A stretch of DNA of 64,000 nucleotides from assembly GCA_029817715.1 (NCBI GenBank), contig JARUPY010000538.1, forward strand, positions 10,135,376 through 10,199,375, written 5' to 3'. The notes beneath the pieces were generated by a model. That model did not search any database and was not told the origin of the DNA. It saw only the letters and a program-made list of their open reading frames with translations. Below are positions 25,601 to 39,300 of the stretch, one piece after another. Position numbers and translations under genes: made by a program. This stretch comes from Melastoma dodecandrum (taxonomy: Eukaryota > Streptophyta > Magnoliopsida > Myrtales > Melastomataceae). Position 1 is the first letter of the stretch. Every line of letters starts with the position of its first letter.

Positions 25601-28598
25601 CCTAAATGATCCCCAAATGCTTCCCAAACTATTTAAAATTGGAGTTCTACATTTGACATTCGGGTCCCTTTCGTTGCAGAAGGAGGAACCCCGCGCACAA
25701 CTTACGCAAGGTTGTGCATCCCGCATGCTCCGAACCTTGGTGCTTCCGAACTTGCACTTTCCGAAGCCTAAATGATCCCCAAATGCTTCCCAAACTATTC
25801 AAAATTGGAGTTCTACATTTGACATTCGGGTCCCTTTCGTTTGCACAAGGAGGAACCCCGCGCACAACTTACGCAAGGTTGTGCATCCCGCATGCTCCGA
25901 ACCTTGGTGCTTCCGAACTTGCATTTTCCGAAGCCTAAATGATCCCCAAATGCTTCCCAAACTATTCAAAATTGGAGTTCTACATTTGACATTCGGGTCC
26001 CTTTCGTTTGCACAAGGAGGAACCCCGCGCACAACTTACGCAAGGTTGTGCATCCCGCATGCTCCGAACCTTGGTGCTTCCGAACTTGCATTTTCCGAAG
26101 CCTAAATGATCCCCAAATGCTTCCCAAACTATTCAAAATTGGAGTTCTACATTTGACATTCGGGTCCCTTTCGTTTGCACAAGGAGGAACCCCGCGCACA
26201 ACTTAGGCAAGGTTGTGCATCCCGCATGCTCCGTACCTTGGTGCTTCCGAACTTGCATTTTCCGAAGCCTAAATGATCCCCAAATGCTTCCCAAACTATT
26301 CAAAATTGGAGTTCTACATTTGACATTCGGGTCCCTTTCGTTGCACAATGAGGAACCCCGCGCACAACTTACGCAAGGTTGTGCATCCCGCATGCTCCGA
26401 ACCTTGGTGCTTCCGAACTTGCATTTTCCGAAGCCTAAATGATCCCCAAATGCTTCCCAAACTATTCAAAATTGGAGTTCTACATTTGACATTCGGGTCC
26501 CTTTCGTTTGCACAAGGAGGAACCCCGCGCACAACTTACGCAAGGTTGTGCATCCCGCATGCTCCGAACCTTGGTGCTTCCGAACTTGCATTTTCCGAAG
26601 CCTAAATGATCCCCAAATGCTTCCCAAACTATTCAAAATTGGAGTTCTACATTTGACATTCGGGTCCCTTTCGTTGCACAATGAGGAACCCCGCGCACAA
26701 CTTACGCATGGTTGTGCATCCCGCATGCTCCGAACCTTGGAGCTTCCGAACTTGCATTTTCCGAAGCCTAAATGATCCCCAAATGCTTCCCAAACTATTC
26801 AAAATTGGAGTTCTACATTTGACATTCGGGTCCCTTTCGTTTGCACAAGGAGGAACCCCGCGCACAACTTACGCAAGGTTGTGCATCCCGCATGCTCCGA
26901 ACCTTGGTGCTTCCGAACTTGCATTTTCCGAAGCCTAAATGATCCCCAAATGCTTCCCAAACTATTCAAAATTGGAGTTCTACATTTGACATTCGGGTCC
27001 CTTTCGTTGCACAATGAGGAACCCCGCGCACAACTTACGCAAGGTTGTGCATCCCGCATGCTCCGAACCTTGGTGCTTCCGAACTTGCATTTTCCGAAGC
27101 CTAAATGATCCCCAAATGCTTCCCAAGCTATTCAAAATTGGAGTTCTACATTTGACATTCGGGTCCCTTTCGTTTTACAAAGAGGAACCCCGCGCACAAC
27201 TTACGCAAGGTTGTGCATCCCGCATGCTCCGAACCTTGCTGCTTCCGAACTTGCATTTTCCGAAGGCTAAATGATCCCCAAATGCTTCCCAAACTATTCA
27301 AAATTGGAGTTCTACATTTGACATTCGGGTCCCTTTCGTTGCACAATGAGGAACCCCGCGCACAACTTACGCAAGGTTGTGCATCCCGCATGCTCCGAAC
27401 CTTGGTGCTTCCGAACTTGCATTTTCCGAAGCCTAAATGATCCCCAAATGCTTCCCAAACTATTCAAAATTGGAGTTCTACATTTGACATTCGGGTCCCT
27501 TTCGTTTGCACAAGGAGGAACCCCGCGCACAACTTACGCAAGGTTGTGCATCCCGCATGCTCCGAACCTTGGTGCTTCCGAACTTGCATTTTCCGAAGCC
27601 TAAATGATCCCCAAATGCTTCCCAAACTATTCAAAATTGGAGTTCTACATTTGACATTCGGGTCCCTTTCGTTTGCACAAGGAGGAACCCCGCGCACAAC
27701 TTGCGCAAGGTTGTGCATCCCGCATGCTCCGAACCTTGGTGCTTCCGAACTTGCATTTTCCGAAGCCTAAATGATCCCCAAATGCTTCCCAAACTATTCA
27801 AAATTGGAGTTCTACATTTGACATTCGGGTCCCTTTCGTTTGCACAAGGAGGAACCCCGCGCACAACCTACGCAAGGTTGTGCATCCCGCATGCTCCGAA
27901 CCTTGGTGCTTCCGAACTTGCATTTTCCGAAGCCTAAATGATCCCCAAATGCTTCCCAAACTATTCAAAATTGGAGTTCTACATTTGACATTCGGGTCCC
28001 TTTCGTTTGCCCAAGGAGGAACCCCGCGCACAACCTGCGTAAGGTTGTGCATCCCGCATGCTCCGAACCTTGGTGCTTCTGAACTTGCATTTTCCGTGGC
28101 CTAAATGATCCCAAAATGCTTCCTAAACTATTCAAAATTGGAGTTCTACATTTGACATTCGGGTCCCTTTCGTTGTACAATGAGGAACCCCGCGCACAAC
28201 TTACGCAAGGTTGTGCATCCCGCATGCTCCGAACCTTGGTGCTTCCGAACTTGCATTTTCCGAAGCCTAAATGATCCCCAAATGCTTCCCAAACTATTCA
28301 AAATTGGAGTTCTACATTTGACATTCGGGTCCCTTTCGTTGCACAATGAGGAACCCCGCGCACAACTTACGCAAGGTTGTGCATCCCGCATGCTCCGAAC
28401 CTTGGTGCTTCCGAACTTGCATTTTCCGAAGCCTAAATGATCCCCAAATGCTTCCCAAACTATTCAAAATTGGAGTTCTACATTTGACAGTCGGGTCCGT
28501 TTCGTTTGCATAATGAGGAACCCCGCGCACAACTTACGCACGGTTGTGCATCCCGCATGCTCCGAACCTTCGTGCTTCCGAACTTGCATTTTCCGAAG

Positions 28599-29597
28599 CC
28601 TAAATGATTCCCAAATGCTTCCCAAACTATTCAAAATTGGAGTTCTACATTTGATATTCGGGTCCCTTTCGTTGCGCAATGAGGAACCCCTCGCACACCT
28701 TAAGCAAGGTTGTGCATCCCGCATGCTCCGAACCTTGGTGCTTCCGAACTTGCATTTTCCGAAGCCTAAATGATCCCCAAATGCTTCCCAAACTATTCAA
28801 AATTGGAGTTCTACATTTGACATTCGGGTCCCTTTCGTTTGCACAAGGAGGAACCCCGCGCACAACTTACGCAAGGTTGTGCATCCCGCATGCTCCGAAC
28901 CTTGGTGCTTCCGAACTTGCATTTTCCGAAGCCTAAATGATCCCCAAATGCTTCCCAAACTATTCAAAATTGGAGTTCTACATTTGACATTCGGGTCCCT
29001 TTCGTTGCACAATGAGGAACCCCGCGCACAACTTACGCAAGGTTGTGCATCCCGCATGCTCCGAACCTTGGTGCTTCCGAACTTGCATTTTTCGAAGCCT
29101 AAATGATCCCCAAATGCTTCCCAAACTATTCAAAATTGGAGTTCTACATTTGACATTCGGGTCCCTTTCGTTTGCACAAGGAGGAACCCCGCGCACAACT
29201 TACGCAAGGTTGTGCATCCCGCATGCTCCGAACCTTGGTGCTTCCGAACTTGCATTTTCCGAAGCCTAAATGATCCCCAAATGCTTCCCAAACTATTCAA
29301 AATTGGAGTTCTACATTTGACATTCGGGTCCCTTTCGTTGCACAATGAGGAACCCCGCGCACAACTTACGCAAGGTTGTGCATCCCGCATGCTCCGAACC
29401 TTGGTGCTTCCGAACTTGCATTTTCCGAAGCCTAAATGATCCCCAAATGCTTCCCAAACTATTCAAAATTGGAGTTCTACATTTGACATTCGGGTCCCTT
29501 TCGTTTGCACAAGGAGGAACCCCGCGCACAACTTACGCAAGGTTGTGCATCCCGCATGCTCCGAACCTTGGTGCTTCCGAACTTGCATTTTCCGAAG
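28599..29597 (+). repeat. Three 333-bp A-B dimers
   Basis: A-B pairs start at 28599, 28932 and 29265. The first A unit is unusually diverged, with GTTGCGCAATGAGG, CCCTCGCACACC and TTAAGCAAGG. The two later pairs are close to consensus. A fourth A at 29598 is followed by a type C unit. Confidence 0.82.
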
Positions 29598-30300
29598 CCT
29601 AAATGATCCCCAAATGCTTCCCAAACTATTCAAAATTGGAGTTCTACATTTGACATTCGGGTCCCTTTCGTTGCACAATGAGGAAACCCGCGCACAACTT
29701 ACGCAAGGTTGTGCATCCCGCATGCTCCGAACCTTGGTGCTTCCGAACTTGCATTTTCCGAAGCCTAAATGATCCCCAAATGCTTCCCAAACTATTCAAA
29801 ATTGGAGTTCTACATTTGACATTCGGGTCCCTTTCGTTGCACAAGGAGGAACCCCGCGCACAACTTACGCAAGGTTGTGCATCCCGCATGCTCCGAACCT
29901 TGGTGCTTCCGAACTTGCATTTTCCGAAGCCTAAATGATCCCCAAATGCTTCCCAAACTATTCAAAATTGGAGTTCTACATTTGACATTCGGGTCCCTTT
30001 CGTTTGCACAAGGAGGAACCCCGCGCACAACTTACGCAAGGTTGTGCATCCCGCATGCTCCGAACCTTGGTGCTTCCGAACTTGCATTTTTCGAAGCCTA
30101 AATGATCCCCAAATGCTTCCCAAACTATTCAAAATTGGAGTTCTACATTTGACATTCGGGTCCCTTTCGTTTGCACAAGGAGGAACCCCGCGCACAACTT
30201 ACGCAAGGTTGTGCATCCCGCATGCTCCGAACCTTGGTGCTTCCGAACTTGCATTTTCCGAAGCCTAAATGATCCCCAAATGCTTCCCAAACTATTCAAA

Positions 30301-33300
30301 ATTGGAGTTCTACATTTGACATTCGGGTCCCTTTCGTTTGCACAATGAGGAACCCCGCGCACAACTTACGCAAGGTTGTGCATCCCGCATGCTCCGAACC
30401 TTGGTGCTTCCGAACGTGCATTTTCCGAAGCCTAAATGATCCCCAAATGCTTCCCAAACTATTCAAAATTGGAGTTCTACATTTGACATTCGGGTCCCTT
30501 TCGTTTGCACAATGAGGAACCCCACGCACAACTTACGCAAGGTTGTGCATCCCGCATGCTCCGAACCTTGGTGCTTCCGAACTTGCATTTTCCGAAGCCT
30601 AAATGATCCCCAAATGCTTCCCAAACTATTCAAAATTGGAGTTCTACATTTGACATTCGGGTCCCTTTCGTTTGCACAAGGAGGAACCCCGCGCACAACT
30701 TACGCAAGGTTGTGCATCCCGCATGCTCCGAACCTTGGTGCTTCCGAACTTGCATTTTCCGAAGCCAAAATGATCCCCAAATGCTTCCCAAACTATTCAA
30801 AATTGGAGTTCTACATTTGACATTCGGGTCCCTTTCGTTTGCACAATGAGGAACCCCGCGCACAACTTACGCAAGGTTGTGCATCCCGCATGCTCCGAAC
30901 CTTGGTGCTTCCGAACTTGCATTTTCCGAAGCCTAAATGATCCCCAAATGCTACCCAAACTATTCAAAATTGGAGTTCTACATTTGACATTCGGGTCCCT
31001 TTCGTTTGCACAATGAGGAACCCCACGCACAACTTACGCAAGGTTGTGCATCCCGCATGCTCCGAACCTTGGTGCTTCCGAACTTGCATTTTCCGAAGCC
31101 TAAATGATCCCCAAATGCTTCCCAAACTATTCAAAATTGGAGTTCTACATTTGACATTCGGGTCCCTTTCGTTTGCACATGGAGGAACCCCGCGCACAAC
31201 TTACGCAAGGTTGTGCATCCCGCATGCTCCGAACCTTGGTGCTTCCGAACTTGCATTTTCCGAAGCCTAAATGATCCCCAAATGCTTCCCAAACTATTCA
31301 AAATTGGAGTTCTACATTTGACATTCGGGTCCCTTTCGTTGCACAATGAGGAACCCCGCGCACAACTTACGCAAGGTTGTGCATCCCGCATGCTCCGAAC
31401 CTTGGAGCTTCCGAACTTGCATTTTCCGAAGCCTAAATGATCCCCAAATGCTTCCCAAACTATTCAAAATTGGAGTTCTACATTTGACATTCGGGTCCCT
31501 TTCGTTTGCACAAGGAGGAACCCCGCGCACAACTTACGCAAGGTTGTGCATCCCGCATGCTCCGAACCTTGGTGCTTCCGAACTTGCATTTTCCGAAGCC
31601 AAAATGATCCCCAAATGCTTCCCAAACTATTCCAAATTGGAGTTCTACAACTGACATTCGTGTCCCTTTCGTTTGCACAATGAGGAACCCCGCGCACAAC
31701 TTACGCAAGGTTGTGCATCCCGCATGCTCCGAACCTTGTTGCTTCCGAACTTGCATTTTCCGAAGCCTAAATGATCCCCAAATGCTTCCCAAACTATTCA
31801 AAATTGGAGTTCTACATTTGACATTCGGGTCCCTTTCGTTTGCACAAGGAGGAACCCCGCGCACAACTTACGCAAGGTTGTGCATCCCGCATGCTCCGAA
31901 CCTTGGTGCTTCCGAACTTGCATTTTCCGAAGCCTAAATGATCCCCAAAAGCTTCCCAAACTATTCAAAATTAGAGTTACACATTTGACATTCGGGTCCC
32001 TTTCGTTTGCACAATGAGGAACCCCGCGCACACCTTACGCAAGGTTGTGCATCCCGCATGCTCCGAACCTTGGTGCTTCCGAACTTGCATTTTCCGAAGC
32101 CTAAATGATCCCCAAATGCTTCCCAAACTATTCAAAATTGGAGTTCTACATTTGACATTCGGGTCCCTTTCGTTGCACAATGAGGAACCCCGCGCACAAC
32201 TTACGCAAGGTTGTGCTTCCCGCATGCTCCGAACCTTGGTGCTTCCGAACTTGCATTTTCCGAAGCCTAAATGTTCCCCAAATGCTTCCCAAAATATTCA
32301 AAATCGGAGTTCTTCATTTGACATTCGGGTCCGTTTCGTTTGCACAAGGAGGAACCCCGCGCACAACTTAAGCAAGGTTGTGCATCCCGCATGCTCCGAA
32401 CCTTGGTGCTTCCGAACTTGCATTTTCCGAAGCCTAAATGATCTCCAAATGCTTCCCAAACTATTCAAAATTGGAGTTCTACATTTGACATTCGGGTCCC
32501 TTTCGTTTGCACAAGGAGGAACCCCGCGCACAACTTACGCAAGGTTGTGCATCCCGCATGCTCCGAACCTTGGTGCTTCCGAACTTGCATTTTCCGAAGC
32601 CTAAATGATCCCCAAATGCTTCCCAAACTATTCAAAATTGGAGTTCTACATTTGACATTCGGGTCCCTTTCGTTGCACAATGAGGAACCCCGCGTACAAC
32701 TTACGCAAGGTTGTGCATCCCGCATGCTCCGAACCTTGGTGCTTCTGAACTTGCATTTTCCGAAGCCTAAATGATCCCCAAATGCTTCCCAAACTATTCA
32801 AAATTGGAGTTCTACATTTGACATTCGGGTCCCTTTCGTTTGCACAAGGAGGAACCCCGCGCACAACTTACGCAAGGTTGTGCATCCCGCATGCTCCGAA
32901 CCTTGGTGCTTCCGAACTTGCATTTTCCGAAGCCTAAATGATCCCCAAATGCTTCCCAAACTATTCAAAATTGGAGTTCTACATTTGACAGTCGGGTCCC
33001 TTTCGTTTGCACAAGGAGGAACCCCGCGCACAACTTACGCAAGGTTGTGCATCCCGCATGCTCCGAACCTTGGTGCTTCCGAACTTGCATTTTCCGAAGC
33101 CTGAATGATACCTAAATGCTTCCCCAACTATTCAAATTAGAGTTCTACATTTGACAGTTGGGTCCCTTTCGTTTGCACAATGAGGAACCCCGCGCACAAC
33201 TTACGCTTGGGTGTGCGTCCCGCATGCTCCAGACCTTGGTGCTTTTGAACTTGCATTTTCCGAAGCCTAAATGATCTCCAAATGCTTCCCAAGCAATTCA

Positions 33301-36300
33301 AAATTGGAGTTCTACATTTGACATTCGGGTCCCTTTCGTTTGCACAAGGAGGAACCCCGCGCACAACTTACGCAAGGTTGTGCATCCCGCATGCTCCGAA
33401 CCTTGGTGCTTCCGAACTTGCATTTTCCGAAGCCTAATTGATCCCCAAATGCTTCCCAAACTATTCAAAATTGGAGTTCTACATTTGACATTCGGGTCCC
33501 TTTCGTTTGCACAATGAGGAACCCCGCGCACAACTTACGCAAGGTTGTGCATCCCGCATGCTCCGAACCTTGGTGCTTCCGAACTTGCATTTTCCGAAGC
33601 CTAAATGATCCCCAAATGCTTCCCAAACTATTCAAAATTGGAGTTCTACATTTGACATTCGGGTCCCTTTCGTTTGCACAATGAGGAACCCCGCGCACCA
33701 CTTACGCAAGGTTGTGCATCCCGCATGCTCCGAACCTTGGTGCTTCCGAACTTGCATTTTCCGAAGCCTAAATGATCCCCAAATGCTTCCCAAACTATTC
33801 AAAATTGGAGTTCTACATTTGACATTCGGGTCCCTTTCGTTGCACAATGAGGAACCCCGCGCACAACTTACGCAAGGTTGTGCATCCCGCATGCTCCGAA
33901 CCTTGGTGCTTCCGAACTTGCATTTTCCGAAGCCTAAATGATCCCCAAATGCTTCCCAAACTATTCAAAATTGGAGTTCTACATTTGACATTCGGGTCCC
34001 TTTCGTTTGCACAAGGAGGAACCCCGCGCACAACTTACGCAAGGTTGTGCATCCCGCATGCTCCGAACCTTGGTGCTTCCGAACTTGCATTTTCCGAAGC
34101 CTAAATGATCCCCAAATGCTTCCCAAACTATTCAAAATTGGAGTTCTACATTTGACATTCGGGTCCCTTTCGTTGCACAATGAGGAACCCCGCGCACAAC
34201 TTACGCAAGGTTGTGCATCCCGCATGCTCCGAACCTTGGTGCTTCCGAACTTGCATTTTCCGAAGCCTAAATGATCCCCAAATGCTTCCCAAACTATTCA
34301 AAATTGGAGTTCTACATTTGACATTCGGGTCCCTTTCGTTTGCACAAGGAGGAACCCCGCGCACAACTTACGCAAGGTTGTGCATCCCGCATGCTCCGAA
34401 CCTTGGTGCTTCCGAACTTGCATTTTCCGAAGCCTAAATGATCCTCAAATGCTTCCCAAACTATTCAAAATTGGAGTTCTACATTTGACATTCGGGTCCC
34501 TTTCGTTTGCACAAGGAGGAACCCCGCGCACAACTTACGCAAGGTTGTGCATCCCGCATGCTCCGAACCTTGGTGCTTCCGAACTTACATTTTCCGAAGC
34601 CTAAATGATCCCCAAATGCTTCCCAAACTATTCAAAATTGGAGTTCTACATTTGACATTCGGGTCCCTTTCGTTTGCACAATGAGGAACCCCGCGCACAA
34701 CTTACGCAAGGTTGTGCATCCCGCATGCTCCGAACCTTGGTGCTTCCGAACTTGCATTTTCCGAAGCCTAAATGATCCTCAAATGCTTCCCAAACTATTC
34801 AAAATTGGAGTTCTACATTTGACATTCGGGTCCCTTTCGTTTGCACAATGAGGAACCCCGCGCACAACTTACGCAAGGTTGTGCATCCCACATGCTCCGA
34901 ACCTTGGTGCTTCCGAACTTGCATTTTCCGAAGCCTAAATGATCCCCAAATGCTTCCCAAACTATTCAAAATTGGAGTTCTACATTTAACATTCGGGTGC
35001 CTTTCGTTTTCACAAGGAGGAACCCCGCGCACAACTTACGCAAGGTTGTGCATCCCGCATGCTCCGAACCTTGGTGCTTCCGAACTTGCATTTTCCGAAG
35101 CCTAAATGATCCCCAAATGCTTCCCAAACTATTCAAAATTGGAGTTCTACATTTGACATTCGGGTCCCTTTCGTTGCACAATGAGGAACCCCGCGCACAA
35201 CTTACGCAAGGTTGTGCATCCCGCATGCTCCGAACCTTGGTGCTTCCGAACTTGCATTTTCCGAAGCCTAAATGATCCCCAAATGCTTCCCAAACTATTC
35301 AAAATTGGAGTTCTACATTTGACATTCGGGTCCCTTTCGTTGCACAATGAGGAACCCCGCGCACAACTTACGCAAGGTTGTGCATCCCGCATGCTCCGAA
35401 CCTTGGTGCTTCCGAACTTGCATTTTCCGAAGCCTAAATGATCCCCAAATGCTTCCCAAACTATTCAAAATTGGAGTTCTACATTTGACATTCGGGTCCC
35501 TTTCGTTTGCACATGGAGGAACCCCGCGCACAACTTACGCAAGGTTGTGCATCCCGCATGCTCCGAACCTTGGTGCTTCCGAACTTGCATTTTCCGAAGC
35601 CTAAATGATCCCCAAATGCTTCCCAAACTATTCAAAATTGGAGTTCTACATTTGACATTCGGGTCCCTTTCGTTTGCACAAGGAGGAACCCCGCGCACAA
35701 CTTACGCAAGGTTGTGCATCCCGCATGCTCCGAACCTTGGTGCTTCCGAACTTGCATTTTCCGAAGCCTAAATGATCCCCAAATGCTTCCCAAACTATTC
35801 AAAATTGGAGTTCTACATTTGAAATTCGGGTCCCTTCCGTTTGCACAATGAGGAAACCCACGAACAACTTACGCAAGGTTGTGCATCCCGCATGCTCCGA
35901 ACCTTGGTGCTTCCGAACTTGCATTTCCCGAAGCCTAAATGATCCCCAAATGCTTCCCAAACTATACAAAATTGGAGTTCTACATTTGACATTCGGGTCC
36001 CTTTCGTTGCACAATGAGGAACCCCGCGCACAACTTACGCAAGGTTGTGCATCCCGCATGCTCCGAACCTTGGTGCTTCCGAACTTGCATTTTCCGAAGC
36101 CTAAATGATCCCCAAATGCTTCCCAAACTATTCAAAATTGGAGTTCTACATTTGACATTCGGGTCCCTTTCGTTTGCACAATGAGGAACCCCGCGCACAA
36201 CTTACGCAAGGTTGTGCATCCCGCATGCTCCGAACCTTGGTGCTTCCGAACTTGCATTTTCCGAAGCCTAAATGATCCCCAAATGCTTCCCAAACTATTC

Positions 36301-39300
36301 AAAATTGGAGTTCTACATTTGACATTCGGGTCCCTTTCGTTTGCACAAGGAGGAACCCCGCGCACAACTTACGCAAGGTTGTGCATCCCGCATGCTCCGA
36401 ACCTTGGTGCATCTGAACTTGCATTTTCCGAAGCCTAAATGATCCCCAAATGCTTCCCAAACTATTCAAAATTGGAGTTCTACATTTGACATTCGGGTCC
36501 CTTTCGTTGCACAAGGAGGAACCCCGCGCACAACTTATGCAAGGTTGTGCATCCCGCATGCTCCGAACCTTGGTGCTTCCGAACTTGCATTTTCCGAAGC
36601 CTAAATGATCCCCAAATGCTTCCCAAACTATTCAAAATTGGAGTTCTACATTTGACATTCGGGTCCCTTTCGTTTGCACAAGGAGGAACCCCGCGCACAA
36701 CTTACGCAAGGTTGTGCATCCCGCATGCTCCGAACCTTGGTGCTTCCGAACTTGCATTTTCCGAAGCCTAAATGATCCCCAAATGCTTCCCAAACTATTC
36801 AAAATTGGAGTTCTACATTTGACATTCGGGTCCCTTTCGTTTGCACAAGGAGGAAGCCCGCGCACAACTTACGCAAGGTTGTGCATCCCGCATGCTCCGA
36901 ACCTTGATGCTTCCGAACTTGCATTTTCCGAAGCCTAAATGATCCCCAAATGCTTCCCAAACTATTCAAAATTGGAGTTCTACATTTGACATTCGGGTCC
37001 CTTTCGTTTGCACAATGCGGAACCCCGCGCACAACTTACGCAAGGTTGTGCATCCCGCATGCTCCGAACCTTGGTGCTTCCGAACTTGCATTTTCCGAAG
37101 CCTAAATGATCCCCAAATGCTTCCCAAACTATTCAAAATTGGAGTTCTACATTTGACATTCGGGTCCCTTTCGTTGCAAAATGAAAAACCCCGCGCACAA
37201 CTTACGCAAGGTTGTGCATCCCGCATGCTCCGAACCTTGGTACTTCCGAACTTGCATTTTCCGAAGCGTAAACGATCCCCAAATGCTTCCCAAACTATTC
37301 AAAATTGGAGTTCTACATTTGACATTCGGGTCCCTTTCGTTTGCACAAGGAGGAACCCCGCGCACAACTTACGCAAGGTTGTGCATCCCGCATGCTCCGA
37401 ACCTTGGTGCTTCCGAACTTGCATTTTCCGAAGCCTAAATGATCCCCAAATGCTTCCCAAACTATTCAAAATTGGAGTTCTACATTTGACATTCGGGTCC
37501 CTTTCGTTGCACAATGAGGAACCCCGCGCACAACTTACGCAAGGTTGTGCATCCCGCATGCTCCGAACCTTGGTGCTTCCGAACTTGCATTTTCCGAAGC
37601 CTAAATGATCCCCAAATGCTTCCCAAACTATTCAAAATTCGAGTTCTACATTTGACATTCGGGTCCCTTTCGTTGCACAATGAGGAACCCCGCGCACAAC
37701 TTACGCAAGGTTGTGCATCCCGCATGCTCCGAACCTTGGTGCTTCCGAACTTGCATTTTCCGAAGCCTAAATGATCCCCAAATGCTTCCCAAACTATTCA
37801 AAATTGGAGTTCTACATTTGACATTCGGGTCCCTTTCGTTTGCACATGGAGGAACCCCGCGCACAACTTACGCAAGGTTGTGCATCCCGCATGCTCCGAA
37901 CCTTGGTGCTTCCGAACTTGCATTTTCCGAAGCCTAAATGATCCCCAAATGCTTCCCAAACTATTCAAAATTGGAGTTCTACATTTGACATTCGGGTCCC
38001 TTTCGTTTGCACAAGGAGGAACCCCGCGCACAACTTACGCAAGGTTGTGCATCCCGCATGCTCCGAACCTTGGTGCTTCCGAACTTGCATTTTCCGAAGC
38101 CTAAATGATCCCCAAATGCTTCCCAAACTATTCAAAATTGGAGTTCTACATTTGACATTCGGGTCCCTTTCGTTGCACAATGAGGAACCCCGCGCACAAC
38201 TTACGCAAGGTTGTGCATCCCGCATGCTCCGAACCTTGGTGCTTCCGAACTTGCATTTTCCGAAGCCTAAATGATCCCCAAATGCTTCCCAAACTATTCA
38301 AAATTGGAGTTCTACATTTGACATTTGGGTCCCTTTCGGTTGCACAATGAGGAACCCCGCGCACAACTTACGCAAGGTTGTGCATCCCGCATGCTCCGAA
38401 CCTTGGTGCTTCCGAACTTGTATTTTCCGAAGCCTAAATGATCCCCAAAAGCTTCCCAAACTATTCAAAATTAGAGTTACACATTTGACATTCGGGTCCC
38501 TTTCGTTGCACAATGAGGAACCCCGCGCACAACTTACGCAAGGTTGTGCATCCCGCATGCTCCGAACCTTGGTGCTTCCGAACTTGCATTTTCCGAAGCC
38601 TAAATGATCCCCAAATGCTTCCCAAACTATTCAAAATTGGAGTTCTACATTTGACATTCGGGTCCCTTTCGTTTGCACAAGGAGGAACCCCGCGCACAAC
38701 TTACGCAAGGTTGTGCATCCCGCATGCTCCGAACCTTGGTGCTTCCGAACTTGCATTTTCCGAAGCCTAAATGATCCCCAAATGCTTCCCAAACTATTCA
38801 AAATTGGAGTTCTACATTTGACGTTCGGGTCCCTTTCGTTGCACAATGAGGAACCCCGCGCAATACATACGCAAGGTTGTGCATCCCGCATGCTCCGAAC
38901 CTTGTTGCTTCCGAACTTGCATTTTCCGAAGCCTAAATGATCCCCAAATGCTTCCCAAACTATTCAAAATTGGAGTTCTACATTTGACATTCGGGTCCCT
39001 TTCGTTTGCACAAGGAGGAACCCCGCGCACAACTTACGCAAGGTTGTGCATCCCGCATGCTCCGAACCTTGGTGCTTCCGAACTTGCATTTTCCGAAGCC
39101 TAAATGATCCCCAAATGCTTCCCAAACTATTCAAAATTGGAGTTCTACATTTGACATTCGGGTCCCTTTCGTTTGCACAAGGAGGAACCCCGCGCACAAC
39201 TTACGCAAGGTTGTGCATCCCGCATGCTCCGAACCTTGGTGCTTCCGAACTTGCATTTTCCGAAGCCTAAATGATCCCCAAATGCTTCCCAAACTATTCA

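Larger units (their letters stand above)
19511..30300. repeat. Clean block with A/B dimers and A/B/C trimers
   Basis: Near-identical monomers in which 166-bp type A and 167-bp type B units often alternate, with type C (CGTTGCACAAGGAGG) and occasional type D units between. Regular 333-bp dimers and 499-bp trimers are annotated separately. A variant unit near 27175 reads CGTTTTACAAAGAGG. One monomer near 28080-28100 has CCGTGGCC in place of CCGAAGCC. No genes are seen. Confidence 0.93.

Noticed and set aside
32014..37608. Long open reading frames, up to 197 codons at 32014-32604 and 37015-37608, and hundreds of 70-86 codon frames on both strands
   Set aside because: They repeat with the satellite period on both strands. 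Because 166 is not a multiple of three, the frame shifts at every unit. The longer ones arise only where unit lengths happen to keep a frame open. They show no domain, no codon signal and no conserved start context.
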